From Sunxiuqinia sp963974515 (GTDB lineage: Bacteria; Bacteroidota; Bacteroidia; Bacteroidales; Prolixibacteraceae), in contig NZ_CAXBDD010000008.1 of assembly GCF_963974515.1 (NCBI RefSeq), positions 1 to 64,000 on the forward strand: a DNA stretch of 64,000 bases, written 5' to 3'. Under the pieces are notes generated by a model. It saw nothing but the letters and a program-made list of their open reading frames with translations. It was not told the origin of the DNA and did no database searches. This document shows positions 15,865 through 25,104 of the stretch, in pieces (the first letter of the stretch is position 1; every line of letters begins with the position of its first letter). Position numbers and translations under genes: made by a program.

Positions 15865-16368
15865 ATGAAAACACTCATCATTTATATGTCAACCCACGGC
15901 TGTACAAAACAGGTTGTAACTGAATTAGCCGAACAGCTCAATGGAGAGGTGACAATCAAAAACCTCAAAGAAGATAAAAATCCTGATTTCCAGAATTATG
16001 ATCGTGTTATCATCGGCGGATCCATTCATGCAGGACAAATTCAGCGAAAAATTCGTGAGTATTGCGAGGCACATCTGGAGAACCTTGGGCGGAAGCAGCT
16101 CGGACTCTTTATATGCTGCATGTATGAAGGCGATCAAGCCTTTCAGCAACTCGAAAATGCTTTTCCCGAGAAGCTGCACCAATATGCTAAATCAGAGGCT
16201 ATTCTAGGAGGTGAATTCAACTTTGAAAAGATGCGCTTCTTCGAAAAACTGATTGTTCGTAAAATCGCCAAAGTTGAACAATCCGTGAGCAAAATCGACC
16301 ACGAAGCCATCAAAAACTTCGCAAAAAAAATGGATAAGACTTTTTCTCCATTTGTTACCCTGATTTAG
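15865..16368 (+). CDS. Flavodoxin-domain protein (HemG-like)
   Basis: This 167-residue protein begins with a flavodoxin FMN phosphate loop (IIYMSTHGCTKQVV) and contains DRVIIGGSIHAGQIQ and FICCMYEG, consistent with an FMN-binding flavodoxin_5 fold. Members include HemG protoporphyrinogen oxidases, but this cannot be assigned from sequence alone because no haem genes are nearby. It has its own promoter and is divergent from a ferredoxin-reductase-like gene, so the two might exchange electrons. It converges on trmN6 with a 6-nt gap and no clear terminator. Confidence 0.75.
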   Translation: MKTLIIYMSTHGCTKQVVTELAEQLNGEVTIKNLKEDKNPDFQNYDRVIIGGSIHAGQIQRKIREYCEAHLENLGRKQLGLFICCMYEGDQAFQQLENAFPEKLHQYAKSEAILGGEFNFEKMRFFEKLIVRKIAKVEQSVSKIDHEAIKNFAKKMDKTFSPFVTLI

Positions 16369-16374
16369 CAAAAA

Positions 16375-17085
16375 TTAAAAAGCCAGGTAAAACTCCTTGG
16401 TAAGTTCGCGGTATACGCCAGAATATTCTCCCGTTGATCTATCGCGAATGAAAAACGTAGTTTCGTGCAATTCGGCCTGCACCCTGGAAAGCTCTGCCAA
16501 TATGCGGTGAGCGCTTTTTGTTTCATCAGACGCCACTCTGACCATGCGAACCACGTGTAGATTTAAGGCAGAAGCCAGCTTCAACAATCGTTCCTCTTTA
16601 TCTGCTGGCAAAATCAAACTAATCTTGCCACTTTCCGAAAGTAGCTGCTCTGCTTTTTCCAGCAATTCTTTTAAACTTAAGCTATCTGAATGGCGGGCCT
16701 GGGTTCGCTTCCTGTCATTCGATTTTGGTGAATTTTCGAAAAATGGCGGATTGGAAAGAATGTGATCGTATTTGGTTTTGGCCTGAAAATCCTGAAAAGC
16801 TCCAAGCGACAGCGAAATCCGGGAAGCCCATTTTGAATTCTGAAAATTTAATGCCGCTTCACTTGCCGCTTCCGGTTCCAGCTCCACTGCGTCAATGATT
16901 GCACTGGAACACTGAGCTGCCATGAGTGCTACCAATCCGGTTCCGGTGCCAACATCCAATACCCTGCCGGCTCCATTCAATCCGGCCCAGGCGCCAAGCA
17001 ACACGCCGTCTATCCCTACCTTCATGGCCGATTTCTCCTGAATTACTCGGAATTGCTTAAACTGAAAAAAGTTGTTGCGTCCCAT
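16375..17085 (-). CDS. tRNA1(Val) (adenine37-N6)-methyltransferase family (TrmN6/YfiC-like)
   Basis: This 236-residue SAM-dependent methyltransferase has SAM motif I VLDVGTGTGLVALMAAQ and the N6-adenine signature NPPFF (LSNPPFFENSP). The N-terminal FFQFKQFRVIQ and KVGIDGVLLGAW are characteristic of the TrmN6 family, which methylates A37 of tRNA1(Val). Length matches. The gene stands alone between a flavodoxin-like gene and a small membrane-protein gene. No perfect -7 box was found; a TACTTTTA lies upstream. Confidence 0.85.
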   Translation of the reverse strand: MGRNNFFQFKQFRVIQEKSAMKVGIDGVLLGAWAGLNGAGRVLDVGTGTGLVALMAAQCSSAIIDAVELEPEAASEAALNFQNSKWASRISLSLGAFQDFQAKTKYDHILSNPPFFENSPKSNDRKRTQARHSDSLSLKELLEKAEQLLSESGKISLILPADKEERLLKLASALNLHVVRMVRVASDETKSAHRILAELSRVQAELHETTFFIRDRSTGEYSGVYRELTKEFYLAF

Positions 17086-17219
17086 ATTGGAATTCTGAAC
17101 TGGTTTCTACTAAATGCTAAAAGTACAAAACGGGCCAATGCAAATATTACCTCATTGTTAATTCGCATGCTTTCGGCAATCATTTTTCAGACTTGCGAAA
17201 CGCGACTAAAGCTATTTTC

Positions 17220-17227
17220 TACTTTTG
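17220..17227 (+). promoter_or_regulatory. -7 box (TACTTTTG) of the small membrane protein gene
   Basis: TACTTTTG matches TAnnTTTG and lies 46 nt before the ATG at 17274. A TTG about 23 nt upstream could serve as the -33 element. It supports expression of the 66-residue gene that follows. Confidence 0.5.
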
Positions 17228-17273
17228 CACGCACTAAAATAAGAGCGGGTAGTACAACAAGAGAAAAACAAGC

Positions 17274-17474
17274 ATGAAAAAGAGAGATTATTACTTTTTA
17301 GCCCTTCTATTTTGCCTGATTATTTATGCCACGCTGTATCGGACATGGAACAATAAAGCAGATAAAATCAGCTTGGAAGAAACTCAAAAACCCCAAATCA
17401 CCAACGAAATTCAGGCTCTGGAGACGGACTCAATTCAGAGCAATACAGATAAAGTATTAAAAGCCGGAGCCTGA
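17274..17474 (+). CDS. Small single-pass membrane protein of unknown function
   Basis: This 66-residue protein starts with a basic MKKR, followed by one hydrophobic segment (about residues 8-23, FLALLFCLIIYATLY) and a polar, Glu/Gln/Asp-rich tail. This fits an N-in, C-out membrane-anchored peptide or an uncleaved signal anchor. I recognise no family. Its own TAnnTTTG box and a plausible leader support it as a real gene. It lies between trmN6 and the tail of the HTCS gene, with no operon partner. Confidence 0.55.
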   Translation: MKKRDYYFLALLFCLIIYATLYRTWNNKADKISLEETQKPQITNEIQALETDSIQSNTDKVLKAGA

Positions 17475-17535
17475 TCAACAACAAATTCACCATTCTGTTG
17501 CTCGCCCGGAAACAAAACGCTATTAACCCTTATCT

Positions 17536-20500
17536 TCAAATCTCCAGGTTTTCCTTACGATTTTTCTGCTTGTATTCCGTGGCGGTCATGCCATACATTT
17601 GGCGAAAGCATTTCCGGAAGTGCGACAAATCCTTGAACCCAACAGCATAAGCAATTTCACTGACCGTCATTTTGTCTTGCTCGATTAGTTGGGTAGCCCG
17701 CTTTAGACGTATACTCCGGATAAATTCTTTTACTGTCATATCCGTCAATGCATTGAGCTTGCGGTAAAGCTGCATCCGGCTAACTCCCACTTCTTGTGCA
17801 AAACGCTCGATATCCAATTCAGTATCAGCAATATTATTTTCAACAACCTCAACTGCCTTGTGAAGAAATTTCTCTTCAGGCGACGAAATGATGATATTCC
17901 GGGGTTGAAGTGTAATTTCTCCGGAGTATTTCTGCTTTAGCGAATCGCGAATCGACAGCATGTTTTCGATTTTAGTCTGCAGGATCGACAAATCAAATGG
18001 TTTGGTGATGTAATCGTCGGCCCCACTCGACAGGCCTTTAATTTCGTGTTCCTTGGAATGAAGAGCAGTGAGCAACAAAACCGGAATGTGTGAGGTGCGC
18101 TCGTCCTTCTTTACTTTCTTACAAAACTCATAACCATCCACATCAGGCATCAAAACATCACTAACAATCACATCAGGCACAGCTCCCAAGGCTAAATTCC
18201 AGCCTTCACGTCCATCGCCGGCTTCGAGGACCTCGTATTTCGACGCAAAATGGCTTCGGATCAAAGTCCTGACATCCGGATTGTCCTCCACCACCAGCAT
18301 AATGCGCGAATTCAACGCGCCGGCAGATTGGTTGTTGTCAATGATGGCAGTCTTTTCGGTTTCAGACAAGTCTGGCTCAACACCATGAACAGCAGTCGCG
18401 TCACTACTTTCCTTTTCGTACGGAATCCGGAAGGTAAATTTGCTTCCTTTGCCGGGTTTGCTTACAACAAAAATCTCCCCTCGGTGCAGCTTAACCAATT
18501 CTTTAACAAATGACAAGCCGATACCCGCCCCGGTTTGCTCTTTCTTTTCGTTGGCCTGAAAAAAGCGATTGAAGATTTTCGAGGCATTGGTTTGAGAAAT
18601 ACCCTGACCGGTGTCGCGAACAGTAATTTCGATGTATTCGCGATCTGGATTTTCACGGGACAAATCTTCTTCACTCGGGTCAAAAACCAACGACAGGTTA
18701 ACCGAAATCCGTCCGCCTTTTTCAGTGAACTTGAACGCGTTGTTCAATAAATTATTCAGTATCTTTTCAATTTTATCGGCATCAAATTGCGCGGTCAAGT
18801 GTTTTTTAAGGGTGTTGAATTTGAGTTGGATCCCTTTATCTTCGGCATATCCCTGAAACGACGCAACAATATCTGAAACAAAAACGACAATATCACCCTG
18901 TCTGAGCTCCAGTTTCAGGTTGCCAGATTCGAGCTTTCGAAAATCCAGCAACTGGCTAATCAGGCGATCCAGATGTCTGGTATTTCGGTACATGATATCC
19001 AAATGGGCCTGAACATCTTCATGAGGCAGTTTTTGAGCGATCAACTTTTCAAGCGGTGCCAGAATCAAGGTCAGAGGTGTTCGAATTTCGTGCGAAATAT
19101 TCGTAAAGAATTTCAGCTTTAGCATATCCAGCTCGTGCAATTTGCGCGCTTTCATCCGTTCTAAAATCAATTCGTTTTTTATTTTCTCCCGATAAAGAAA
19201 AAACTGAACCAGAAAGTAAATTAAAACCCCAATAACCATCAGAATAAGCGCACGAAACCAAACGGTTTTCCAAAATGGCGGAAGAACGGTTATCAGCAGT
19301 TGCAGCTCACTTCCGGCTTGTTCGTCACCGGGAACGACGCGTTTAATATGCAACATGTAATCATCCGGATTCAGGTTGGTGTAGGTAGCCGTCCTGCTTG
19401 TGCTGGGCTCGTTCCACTCTTTATCAAATCCTTCAAGATAATAGCTATACAGGTTATTATCGCTGTTTATAAAATTCAAAGCCGCGAATTCGAGGGTAAA
19501 TACATTCTGGTCGTAGAGTAAAACCAAGTGGTTGGTTTCAGAAATGCTCTTCTTCAAAATTGGATTTTTGCCTGCTCCAATATCAACCTTTTTATTGAAA
19601 ATCCGAAAATCAGTCAGCACAAGTGGAACATCATTGTTCTCACTTTTAACTTCAGAAGGGTTGAAGATATTAAAGCCTGAAACACCTCCAAACAAAAGGC
19701 TTCCATCAGTTTTTCTGTAGGCAGCTCCATACGAGAACTGATTATTACGCAAACCATCTTTACTGGTATAATTCTGAAAAGTCTCACTAATGGGGTCAAA
19801 CTTTGATAAGCCGTTTGAGGTACTGACCCATAGCTTTTGTTGATTATCTTCAAGCATGCACAAGGCTTGGTTATTCGACAAGCCATCGTCGGTATTGTAA
19901 TAACGGATCGCCCCGCTAATACTTGAGTATTGTGCAATTCCACGATCGAGCGTTGTTATCCAGAAACGACCGCCTGAGTCTTCCAGAAACGAGCGGGAAT
20001 GCTCGTTAAAACGGGCCATCTTTTTACTTTCATGATGATAAACAATAACCTCGTCGGTTGTACCCAGCCAAATGTTGTTGTACGAGTCTTGTTCAATCCA
20101 GTTCACCTGTTCGTCTCCTGCCAATTCATCATAATGGACGAACTGCTCTGTCTGCCAATCAAAACGGTCAACACCAGCCGACGTTGCCACCCATATATCC
20201 CCTTCATTATCAAGCAAGAAATCCCAAACACGGTTATCAGCCAGTGTTCCCACTGTGGACGGATCAGCCTTGTAGTGCTTCATTTGCTTCGTGTTCAGAT
20301 TCAAGACATCAATTCCTCCAAGGAACGTTCCAATCCATAAATTCCCCCGGCGATCATCCTGAAAAGCCTTGACGCAATTGCGTGAAATCGAATTAGGATC
20401 GCTGGGATTGGCCATCAGGTAGCTGTATGATTCGGTTTTCGGATCATAAATATTCACACCGCCATCTTCTGTTCCAATCCAGATTCTATTTTCGTCATCA

Positions 20501-21648
20501 ATCCAAAAAGCATAAACGATCGCACTATTCAGGTATTTATCGCTTTCGTCTGACGGATGAGAGCTGAAGTTATGAAAGGCCTGCTTGCTTTTTGCCAGCA
20601 AGTTCAGTCCTCCGCGCGTGCCAATCCAGGTTTCGCCACGCCGATCATGCAAAATATCCAATACCGAGTTGTTTATCAACGAGCTTTGCTCTCGTCCGTC
20701 GTGCTTGTAAAAGGCCGTCATCCCTTCATCTTTGTGGAAAACGTACAGCCCTCCTCGGGTTCCAATCCAATAGTTACCAAAGGCACCCACTGAAATAGAC
20801 CGAACGGTTTCAGTCCGTTCATATTCCGGCTCCAGCCTTACGGATTCCACCTCTTTCGAAATAGGATCGACAATAAAGGCTCCGTTGGAATAAGTCCCGA
20901 TCCAAATGCTGCCATCGGGATCCAGAAAAATCTCCCATATCTCATCGCGTTGTTCTTTTAAGGGCAACTGAACCTGCTCAACAGACTGGTCTTTAGGGTT
21001 GATGACAAAAACACCCGCATTTGTTCCAACCCACAATTTTCCAGACTCATCAAATTCTAACACGCGTACAAATTCACCTGCCAAATTCACAGGGGCACCA
21101 GGCTGCGACACGGCTGAAACATTTCCCAGGGTATCAACAAGCAAAACATTATTATTCGTTCCCAGCCAAAGATTTCCTTCAGCATCTTCCTCGATATCAT
21201 TGACCGATACTTCTTTACCCTTGAACAACGGATGATTTTCGTACGGATGATAAAAAACTTCCAAGGCACGATCAAACACATTCAAACCACCATTTTCGGT
21301 TCCTATGAGCAAATTTCCATGCCTGTCTTCACAAATCACCCGCACGAGCGTGCCGTTCAGACTCAGGCTGTCATCTTCCGAATGCAGAAAATTTACAAAC
21401 TGGTAGCCATCAAAACGACTCAACCCCTGGCTTGTTCCAAACCACATCCATCCTTTCTGATCCTGATAAATATTTTGGATTTGATTATTTGGCAGACCAT
21501 CTTCTTGTGAAAAAGAATCGAAACTCATTTCATTTTGGGCCGCAAAACCAATGAATCCAATACCGGTAAGAATCAGCAATAAAAATAACATCCCGATAGC
21601 TAAATCCGGTCTGTACTTCCTATTCCTATAATTATTAGAAGTGTCCAT
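17536..21648 (-). CDS. Hybrid two-component system regulator (HTCS), one-component sensor kinase/AraC regulator
   Basis: This 1370-residue protein holds a whole phosphorelay. It has an N-terminal membrane segment (about 18-37) and a periplasmic two-propeller region of repeated Reg_prop units (WFGTSQGLSRFDG, IWIGTEDGGVNIY). A Y_Y_Y domain (about 720-785), a second TM (about 795-815), HisKA with His853 (FFTNISHEIRTP), a HATPase (RDTGQGIS, GAGIGLSFV), a receiver with Asp1164 (IVSDVLMPDVDGY) and a C-terminal AraC HTH (about 1275-1361) follow. HTCS proteins in this phylum usually sense glycan fragments and switch on nearby polysaccharide loci, but no SusC/SusD or glycoside hydrolase gene lies here, so the ligand and regulon are unknown. 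All key residues look intact. Confidence 0.93.
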   Translation of the reverse strand: MDTSNNYRNRKYRPDLAIGMLFLLLILTGIGFIGFAAQNEMSFDSFSQEDGLPNNQIQNIYQDQKGWMWFGTSQGLSRFDGYQFVNFLHSEDDSLSLNGTLVRVICEDRHGNLLIGTENGGLNVFDRALEVFYHPYENHPLFKGKEVSVNDIEEDAEGNLWLGTNNNVLLVDTLGNVSAVSQPGAPVNLAGEFVRVLEFDESGKLWVGTNAGVFVINPKDQSVEQVQLPLKEQRDEIWEIFLDPDGSIWIGTYSNGAFIVDPISKEVESVRLEPEYERTETVRSISVGAFGNYWIGTRGGLYVFHKDEGMTAFYKHDGREQSSLINNSVLDILHDRRGETWIGTRGGLNLLAKSKQAFHNFSSHPSDESDKYLNSAIVYAFWIDDENRIWIGTEDGGVNIYDPKTESYSYLMANPSDPNSISRNCVKAFQDDRRGNLWIGTFLGGIDVLNLNTKQMKHYKADPSTVGTLADNRVWDFLLDNEGDIWVATSAGVDRFDWQTEQFVHYDELAGDEQVNWIEQDSYNNIWLGTTDEVIVYHHESKKMARFNEHSRSFLEDSGGRFWITTLDRGIAQYSSISGAIRYYNTDDGLSNNQALCMLEDNQQKLWVSTSNGLSKFDPISETFQNYTSKDGLRNNQFSYGAAYRKTDGSLLFGGVSGFNIFNPSEVKSENNDVPLVLTDFRIFNKKVDIGAGKNPILKKSISETNHLVLLYDQNVFTLEFAALNFINSDNNLYSYYLEGFDKEWNEPSTSRTATYTNLNPDDYMLHIKRVVPGDEQAGSELQLLITVLPPFWKTVWFRALILMVIGVLIYFLVQFFLYREKIKNELILERMKARKLHELDMLKLKFFTNISHEIRTPLTLILAPLEKLIAQKLPHEDVQAHLDIMYRNTRHLDRLISQLLDFRKLESGNLKLELRQGDIVVFVSDIVASFQGYAEDKGIQLKFNTLKKHLTAQFDADKIEKILNNLLNNAFKFTEKGGRISVNLSLVFDPSEEDLSRENPDREYIEITVRDTGQGISQTNASKIFNRFFQANEKKEQTGAGIGLSFVKELVKLHRGEIFVVSKPGKGSKFTFRIPYEKESSDATAVHGVEPDLSETEKTAIIDNNQSAGALNSRIMLVVEDNPDVRTLIRSHFASKYEVLEAGDGREGWNLALGAVPDVIVSDVLMPDVDGYEFCKKVKKDERTSHIPVLLLTALHSKEHEIKGLSSGADDYITKPFDLSILQTKIENMLSIRDSLKQKYSGEITLQPRNIIISSPEEKFLHKAVEVVENNIADTELDIERFAQEVGVSRMQLYRKLNALTDMTVKEFIRSIRLKRATQLIEQDKMTVSEIAYAVGFKDLSHFRKCFRQMYGMTATEYKQKNRKENLEI

Positions 21649-21991
21649 TTTCCCCCTCCCTTATCGCACACGCGACCGGAGCAAAATAATGCTTATTTTG
21701 AAACATTTGCAAATTAAACCGACTGAATCGGGCAACCCCCAATTTTCCGGAAACAATCACACAAAAAACTTTTGAGTATTTTTGCAATCCGGTAGTTCAA
21801 ATTTAATCAAGAGTGAGCCTGAATGAAAACCGGGTCGGCACAAAACATAACACCCAGAAACACCAATGATTATTGCATATAACGTGAAAAATCAAAACTG
21901 ATTCCACTAGTAGCACCAAACAATTAACAGTTCGAATAGTTATTGATATTAATTCACTAAATTTAAACTGTTTGAAAAAAGAAACAGCCCC
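21649..21991. other. Divergent intergenic region between HTCS and PAS kinase genes
   Basis: This 343-bp gap separates two divergent regulator genes. It contains one TAnnTTTG box (21777-21784, plus) and no recognisable gene, tRNA or strong hairpin. The long leader it would give the plus-strand gene could carry control elements, but I see no known riboswitch. Confidence 0.5.
21777..21784 (+). promoter_or_regulatory. Candidate -7 box (TATTTTTG) upstream of the PAS hybrid kinase
   Basis: TATTTTTG matches TAnnTTTG but lies 207 nt before the ATG at 21992, and no well-spaced TTG is visible. It is a weak candidate that would imply a long 5' leader. Confidence 0.3.
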
Positions 21992-24328
21992 ATGAAATAT
22001 TCAGATAAAAAACATTCGGAATCTCACCCCGGGAAGACCACTGAAAGGAAATTATTCCAAGGCAATGTCCTCCCTGATGGTTTTGAACTGGAAAATAATC
22101 CGGAGGCCTTTATCCGCTTTGACAGCGACCGTCGACACACTTACTATTCTGAAAATTTACTATCCCTACTTCAGGCTGAGCCAACAAAAATAATTGGAGA
22201 AAGACTCGCTGAAGCCGGCTATTTAAGAGAACTTTCGGAAGAAATTGATCACTTAATTGACTTGGTTTTATTAAGCAGAAAGCCGTTTTTCAACGAATTT
22301 TCATTTTTACTTCACAGCAAACCCTTTTGGATCAGCATTGGATTAGCCCCTGAGCGAAATGAGAAAAATGAGGTAATTGCAGTCAACGGAGTCATTCGCG
22401 ACATCAATACACAAAAGAGAATTGAAAAAGACTACATCTATAAAAAACAACGCTATAAGTTAACGGCCGAAGCTTCGGATTACGGAGTATGGGATTGGAT
22501 CGTTGCAGATGAAGCCATGCACCTTTCACGCAAATGGAAAGCATTGCTAGGTTATTATCCGGATGAGCTTGAAGATAAGTTTTCTACATGGACAGATCTG
22601 ATCCACCCGGATGACTATAATCGGGTGAAACGAACGTTCGAAAATTTTCTGAAAAGCAGCGCTTTGATTTTCGAGTCCGAATTTCGGTTAAAGCACAAAG
22701 ACGGGCTCTACCGCTGGTTTAAATCCCGGGCCGCTGCCCTGCGCGATTCCGCGGGAAATGCTATCCGTGTTTTAGGAACCAACCTCGATATCACCACCGA
22801 AAAAAAACACCAGGAGGAATTACGCATGCTTCACCAGGCAATCATGCAAAGTCCGGTGCCGATCGTCATTACGGATCTGGAAGGATACATCGAATTTTTC
22901 AACCCGGCCTATTGCAAAATAACCGGCTACCGAAAAGAAGAATTGGTCGGCAAAAAAACCAACATTCAGAAGTCGGGCTATCATCCAACGAGTTTTTATC
23001 AAGAACTTTGGGGCACCATCACCTCGGGCAACGAATGGGTGGGCGAATTTAAAAACCGGAATAAAAACGGAAAAGTTTACTGGGAGCTCGCATCCATTTC
23101 AAGCCTGAAAGATGAACATGGAATCATCACCAATTACCTGAAGATTTCTGAAGAAATCACTTCATTTAAACGGCTGGAAGAAGACCTGCGCAGATCGCAA
23201 AAGCGAACCCGAATTGAAAACCAGTCGCGAACCAATTTCATGGCCAACATGAGCCACGAAATCCGAACCCCAATCAACGGAATCATTGGTTTTTCTGAGT
23301 TATTGCAATCAGGCGATTTAACGCCGGATCAACAGTTGCGATATGCTGATATTATTGAAGAAAGCAGTCGGTACTTGCTTTTGCTAATTGACGACATTAT
23401 CGACATTTCAAAGATCGAAGCCAATGAGCTAAAGGTAAAAAAAGATGCTTGCTCGCTGAAAAACACCTTCACAGAACTTTCTGATCAATTTCAGCAAATG
23501 ATGGTTCGAAAACAAAAAGAGCAAATTGAAATTCGCTTTCGCAAACCCAAGCTCAAGCATCACGATTTCATTTTTACCGACACCAAACGTTTAAAGCAGA
23601 TTCTGGTCAATCTGTTTGATAACGCGCTGAAATTTACCGAGAGTGGATACATCGAAATTGGTTACCAACTGCTCAACAAAAACAAGCTGCAATTTTATGT
23701 CGAAGATACCGGTCAGGGAATTCCCAAAGACCATTTGAAAACAATTTTCAACCGGACACTTCAGCATGCGCACAGCTTAAAAGACCGCGAAGGTGGTGCC
23801 GGACTTGGCTTGGCCATCTCCGACGGCTTGGTCAAACTGCTTGGCGGCTCAATGAATGTCAAGTCCGTTCCAAACAAAGGTTCAATATTCTACTTTACCA
23901 TCCCCTACGACAAAATAAGTGCACCCAAAAAAGCTGAGCCCAAGAAGACAACGCATGATTACAATTTTGAGAACTGTACCATCCTTATTGCCGAAGATGT
24001 TGACTACAACTACGAGTATTTGTTTGAAATTCTGAGGGACACGAAAGCGACTGTGCTTTGGGCTAAAGATGGCATTGACGCCTTAAATCTGTACTCAAAA
24101 AACAAGGTCGATCTGATATTGATGGATATTCAAATGCCTGAGATTGATGGCTATCAGGCCACAAGAACCATCCGTCAAACTGATGCCGATATTCCGATTA
24201 TTGCCCAAACAGCTTACGCCATGAGCGACGAGCACCAAAAATGTCTGGATGCCGGCTGCAACGAAGTACTCAGTAAACCCATAAAAATGAAAGAACTGCT
24301 GGATACGCTGTCCAACTATTTAAAATAA
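21992..24328 (+). CDS. PAS-domain hybrid sensor histidine kinase with receiver
   Basis: This 778-residue protein has no membrane segment, so it probably senses inside the cell. PAS-like domains lie at about 35-140, 155-270 (with a PAC motif, FRLKHKDGLYRWFKSR) and 280-395. HisKA carries His422 (MANMSHEIRTPINGIIGF), the HATPase has N-box NLFDNALKFTESG, VEDTGQGIPKD and GGAGLGLAI, and a C-terminal receiver has Asp712 (LILMDIQMPEIDGY). No output domain or partner HPt/regulator is encoded next to it, so its downstream target is unknown. It is divergent from the HTCS gene; recR follows 66 nt later from its own promoter. Confidence 0.9.
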   Translation: MKYSDKKHSESHPGKTTERKLFQGNVLPDGFELENNPEAFIRFDSDRRHTYYSENLLSLLQAEPTKIIGERLAEAGYLRELSEEIDHLIDLVLLSRKPFFNEFSFLLHSKPFWISIGLAPERNEKNEVIAVNGVIRDINTQKRIEKDYIYKKQRYKLTAEASDYGVWDWIVADEAMHLSRKWKALLGYYPDELEDKFSTWTDLIHPDDYNRVKRTFENFLKSSALIFESEFRLKHKDGLYRWFKSRAAALRDSAGNAIRVLGTNLDITTEKKHQEELRMLHQAIMQSPVPIVITDLEGYIEFFNPAYCKITGYRKEELVGKKTNIQKSGYHPTSFYQELWGTITSGNEWVGEFKNRNKNGKVYWELASISSLKDEHGIITNYLKISEEITSFKRLEEDLRRSQKRTRIENQSRTNFMANMSHEIRTPINGIIGFSELLQSGDLTPDQQLRYADIIEESSRYLLLLIDDIIDISKIEANELKVKKDACSLKNTFTELSDQFQQMMVRKQKEQIEIRFRKPKLKHHDFIFTDTKRLKQILVNLFDNALKFTESGYIEIGYQLLNKNKLQFYVEDTGQGIPKDHLKTIFNRTLQHAHSLKDREGGAGLGLAISDGLVKLLGGSMNVKSVPNKGSIFYFTIPYDKISAPKKAEPKKTTHDYNFENCTILIAEDVDYNYEYLFEILRDTKATVLWAKDGIDALNLYSKNKVDLILMDIQMPEIDGYQATRTIRQTDADIPIIAQTAYAMSDEHQKCLDAGCNEVLSKPIKMKELLDTLSNYLK

Positions 24329-24364
24329 AGCAACGCTTTTTGCCGGATTTGATCCTGCTCTTAT

Positions 24365-24372
24365 TAAATTTG
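24365..24372 (+). promoter_or_regulatory. -7 box (TAAATTTG) of recR
   Basis: TAAATTTG matches TAnnTTTG and ends 22 nt before the ATG at 24395. A TTTG at 24339-24342 lies 22 nt upstream, an acceptable -33 spacing. Confidence 0.5.
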
Positions 24373-24394
24373 AGGCCTATCAAACAAATGCAAC

Positions 24395-25021
24395 ATGATC
24401 ACGGAAAAATTTCCTTCACGCTTGTTGGAAAATGCAGTCAACGAATTTGCCAAACTTCCGGGTATTGGCCGGAAAACAGCACTCAGGCTGGTCCTTCACT
24501 TGTTAAAACAGGAAAAATCAGAAGTTGAACTGTTTGGCAACAGTTTGATCCAACTCCGAAACGAAATCAAGCACTGCCAGATTTGCCACAACATCTCGGA
24601 TGTTGACACCTGCAATATTTGCAGCAATCCGAATCGCCACGCGGAAGAGGTATGTGTGGTTGAAAACATCAAGGATGTGATGGCTATCGAAAACACCCAA
24701 CAGTTTTCGGGCCTTTACCATGTGCTTGGCGGAATCATCTCGCCAATGGATGGAGTTGGACCGTCGGATCTGGAAGTCAACTCGCTGATTGAACGGGTAA
24801 AGAGCGGCACAGTGAAAGAAGTGGTATTGGCTCTGAGTACAACCATGGAAGGCGACACCACCAATTTTTTCATTTACAAGAAGCTGAAAGAATTAAACGT
24901 TAAAATATCAACCTTGGCCCGAGGAGTTTCCATTGGCGACGAACTGGAATATGCCGATGAAATTACTTTAGGGCGATCAATCAAAAACCGGCTCGACTTT
25001 GAAAGCACCTTATCGCAGTGA
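24395..25021 (+). CDS. recR: Recombination mediator RecR
   Basis: This 208-residue protein has the RecR layout: a helix-hairpin-helix DNA-binding segment (KLPGIGRKTALRL), a C4 zinc finger (CQICHNISDVDTCNIC), a Toprim domain (VCVVENIKDVMAIE) and a C-terminal region with HVLGGIISPMDGVGP and LARGVSIGDELEYAD. With RecO (and RecF) it loads RecA onto SSB-coated single-stranded DNA during gap repair. RecO, RecF and dnaX are not adjacent. Length is normal. Confidence 0.95.
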   Translation: MITEKFPSRLLENAVNEFAKLPGIGRKTALRLVLHLLKQEKSEVELFGNSLIQLRNEIKHCQICHNISDVDTCNICSNPNRHAEEVCVVENIKDVMAIENTQQFSGLYHVLGGIISPMDGVGPSDLEVNSLIERVKSGTVKEVVLALSTTMEGDTTNFFIYKKLKELNVKISTLARGVSIGDELEYADEITLGRSIKNRLDFESTLSQ

Positions 25022-25104
25022 GGCAATTCATACTTGATTTGTTGGCTACCTGATCACGCAATAAAACTGGAATATTTCAACCATGACCAATCCCTAATCA
25101 ACGA

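Noticed and set aside
21992..24328. PAS hybrid kinase and HTCS as one two-component pathway
   Set aside because: They are divergent, each has its own receiver, and nothing in the sequence shows that they exchange phosphate; adjacency alone is not enough.
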